64,000 nt of DNA from positions 16,901,703-16,965,702 of the forward strand of contig CM063258.1 in assembly GCA_032158295.1 (NCBI GenBank), written 5' to 3'. A model generated the notes under the pieces. That model searched no databases and was not told where the DNA came from. It saw only the letters and a list, made by a program, of their open reading frames with translations. Below, in pieces: positions 61,401 through 64,000 of this stretch. Source of the DNA: Pycnopodia helianthoides. Its lineage: Eukaryota > Echinodermata > Asteroidea > Forcipulatida > Asteriidae. The translations under genes and the position numbers were made by a program. The number at the start of each line of letters is the position of its first letter. The stretch's first letter is position 1.

Positions 61401-62919
61401 AGTCCGAGAAATGTACAGTACACAGTAAACAAATAAATAAAAATACATTAATAGAATAAAATATACGATATGCACTATTCTCTACCAACTTAACTGACCT
61501 TTATTTATTGCAAAAAAATCTTTACAATGCATAGAATTATTGCAATGTTACTCTTTTGATTATCTTAACTGCTATTTAAAAATTTCAATATTAACGAAGT
61601 GCCCGCCGACGTCACAGCGAAACTAAAAATAAATTTGTACCCGTCGGTGTGCTCTTGATTTATAACCTTTGACACGACACATTAACCCAAATTTTGCAAA
61701 TCAAGAATTGCGTGGATTAAAAAAGAGGAATGTTTGGACGATAATAAAGGATGCATGCTCTATACTAATAATATTGCCAACAAATTGGAGTGACAAAGTT
61801 ATGAGCTTAAACCTTAATATATGATTTTTGTCGAACCCTGGTTTTCTTGAAGTATTGAAACGTTTACGAACAGTGTGTAACACCTCGAACTAAGAGTATC
61901 TCATATATATATTGGCCTTCATCACTGGACAAGATCTGCTTCCGGTTTCAGACTGTTTAGTCTTTCATTATAAAAATATTTACATAATATTCCCTTCAGC
62001 AAATGTAACAAGATTGGATACATTAGATTAGGCCTGATCCCTCATTCTCAAATAACGTCCTTCGGAAAGTGGCGCGACTCACCCGTGGTGACAAGTTTAA
62101 TTTACGCGCCACCGTCCTATCCGTTGAAACGTCGGCGGACGTGTGACTTCATTTCATGAAAGAAAACGAGTGAAGAGTACTTTAGCGGGTTGACGCGCAC
62201 CAAAGTGCCAAATTGTAATAGGACCGTAATATTTTCCCACTCTATTTTTAGATTCCTTAAAAAATGCAAATACTTACAAAATGTATTTATTTGATGTAAA
62301 TGTTCCCTTTCCGGAGGGGGCCAGTCGAGATTTCGTTGAATGTTTTTTTAAAAAGAATGTAATTAGATTGGAATAGTTTTGACCATTTGGAATATATAAT
62401 AAGGACAAATATTCAGGAGCACATCGAAGTTTTATGTTTTTTTTTTTAATGTGTACTGTTAATTGTGTTTATCGTTAATTGTACGTATTACTTCTTTTAG
62501 CTGGGGATACTGGTAGATCCTTTGGAAAGACACTTAAGGTTATGAGGCACTTTTTTCAAAAGGATTTCACCCCGTTGGTATTATACGAGCATCAAACTAA
62601 ATGGCAACACATTACTCTTAAAAGAATTTTGATAAAGGTGTTAGTGGTACACCTTTGTCTTAGCTCAGCTGTGGAGATTTAGCTCAGTTGATGAGGAATG
62701 CATTGATGTTGGGTTCAGTTGGTTGAGAGACAGTGGTACTGTAGGACTGACTTATCTCCTTTGGGACCCCATTGGGGTTACGTGGAACAGGCTACTGGAT
62801 GTAAACCAATAACTTCTCGAAGAATCCAAACTTGTCTTAACTTTTAAAGGGGAAGATTCTTAACAGCTCATATTGAACCTCTTACGTGGGTTTTTGAAGT
62901 TCAAGTGAGTTGATCTAAA
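61401..62919. other. Non-coding DNA and 5' flank of exon E
   Basis: Nothing clear. GATTTAGCTCAGTTGATGAG at 62684 looks like a pol III A-box but lacks a good B-box. Confidence 0.3.
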
Positions 62920-63075
62920 ATGTCGTCTACGATTGAGTTAGGTTTGTTAGCAGCGGAAGAGGTTGAAGAAACAGATGAAGAGAGCAAAGAGTCTTCGGAT
63001 CAAGATGAGGATGATAGTGGGTCATCAGAGGATGAAGTCTTTAAGGAAAATGTGTCCTCCAAAAAGTCGAAGAAA
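62920..63075 (+). CDS. Candidate first coding exon E (52 codons, phase 0)
   Basis: ATG with A at -3 opens MSSTIELGLLAAEEVEETDE, then ESKESSDQDEDDSGSSEDEV and FKENVSSKKSKK, ending at a GTAAGT. TGA is in frame 6 nt upstream. The peptide is very acidic with CK2-type serines, then a lysine-rich end. No TATA box is seen. Unrecognised; same strand and phase as the other candidates, and the one nearest to any shared downstream exon. Confidence 0.6.
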
Positions 63076-64000
63076 GTAAGTACACCGAATCCCTCTCATC
63101 TTAGTTGTGTATCTGATTTGGAAGGACGGGGTGTGTTATCCATGTAGTGAACGACAATCATTGTAATACAACCATAGTTTGCAGTTCCAATAATTCATAT
63201 CGAAGTTTCTTCGTTTTCTTCGAGTTATGTTTTTACATGGGTTAGGCTCGACCCCTTTGTCTTGGCGATGCTTGTTTGTGTATATTACTTATGGTACGAT
63301 ACTTGTGTCTATTATTAGTAAGATCTTTTGTTTTTCAAGTTTGAAGTAAGGTACGAGATTTTGGGTTTTGTCGACAGCTTGATGGTTGGGGCTCAGGGTT
63401 TGGCTACGATTCGGTCCGGGATACATTGAGGGCCGGCTTTTTTCCATCACGGGCAAAGTATTTGGGCCGGACAAACGACAGCAGATCAAATCTGACTAAG
63501 GTCAATTCTGGGTGAAAAGTACCGTTTCAGTAATTTTTGGTTAGAAATCTCTTGCAAGCTGAGTTCCAATGGAAAGCGATTTATCGTTAGTTTTTTTTTC
63601 TTTACAAAAGTGCTTTTAAAAATTCAGAAAAGCTGCGAAATAAATGCACAGCGATTCTTTGTACAGTGATTTGGTGCGTGTTTTCTGTTGCAAAGAACAA
63701 CTTTTGAAAGCAACTGGCGAATCCCCAGGGACTTATTGTGCGCGTGTAACAAGTAAACATGACAAATCAAGCAAGCATGCAATATTGAGGTCTTATTAAC
63801 AATGCTTTTCGGAACGATCAATGGATAATATTTTGGGTTGGTTAGTCGCTTCTCAAAACAGGTCACCCTTCTTTTCGGAATACCACTGAAGAGTAGTATT
63901 GTATTATGAGGTCGGGGCTAGCGATAGCTAAGGATATGCGGAGAACCAATACTGCATAGAAGGGGGAACAGGATATAGTAAAATGTGAAGTTTTCTGATG
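63076..64000. other. Non-coding DNA to window edge
   Basis: Presumed intron after exon E; no acceptor with a recognisable exon was found. Confidence 0.35.

Noticed and set aside
62675..62745. tRNA-like GATTTAGCTCAGTTGATGAG
   Set aside because: The A-box is fair but the cloverleaf stems and the B-box fail; at most a decayed SINE head.

Overview
The window is animal nuclear DNA: AT-rich, intron-containing and gene-poor, with many tandem repeats and small transposons. The one recognisable gene is the 3' part of drosha, the nuclear RNase III that starts microRNA processing, on the + strand at 398-11722. Ten exons encode the end of RNase III domain a, all of RNase III domain b, the double-stranded-RNA-binding domain and a short tail. 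A degenerate CCCTAA tract and short transposon types that I recall from echinoderm-like genomes suggest an invertebrate deuterostome, perhaps an echinoderm. That placement comes from memory and is weak.

The drosha introns are full of repeats. One holds about 4.6 kb of a 55-bp minisatellite plus a 95-nt hairpin with 42-nt arms. Another holds an array whose unit looks like the intron's own 3' splice site. A third holds a 48-bp array split by a 1.29-kb hAT-type element with an 8-bp target duplication. The 3' UTR and flank run to about 13.1 kb, and a promoter-like cluster lies at 14.08-14.25 kb.

From 16.5 kb to the right edge I recognise no conserved protein domain. There are five good candidates for first coding exons on the + strand (16533, 18386, 51675, 54986, 62920) and one weaker one (60702). 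The five good ones start at an ATG, have an in-frame stop just upstream, and end at a GT donor in phase 0. The simplest reading is one large gene with alternative promoters whose shared exons lie beyond 64 kb. I could not name it.

The rest is intronic or intergenic DNA with landmarks: a LINE relic (20.05 kb), a tRNA-related SINE fragment (21.0 kb), a 36-bp perfect palindrome (22.37 kb), a 131-nt fold-back (23.5 kb), minisatellites at 35.9, 42.9, 54.4, 55.3 and 60.8 kb, two TTAA-flanked MITEs (49.57-50.33 kb), three copies of a GGGCCCAATTTC-ended MITE (47.5, 56.5, 56.7 kb) and an interstitial telomere-like tract (56.2 kb).
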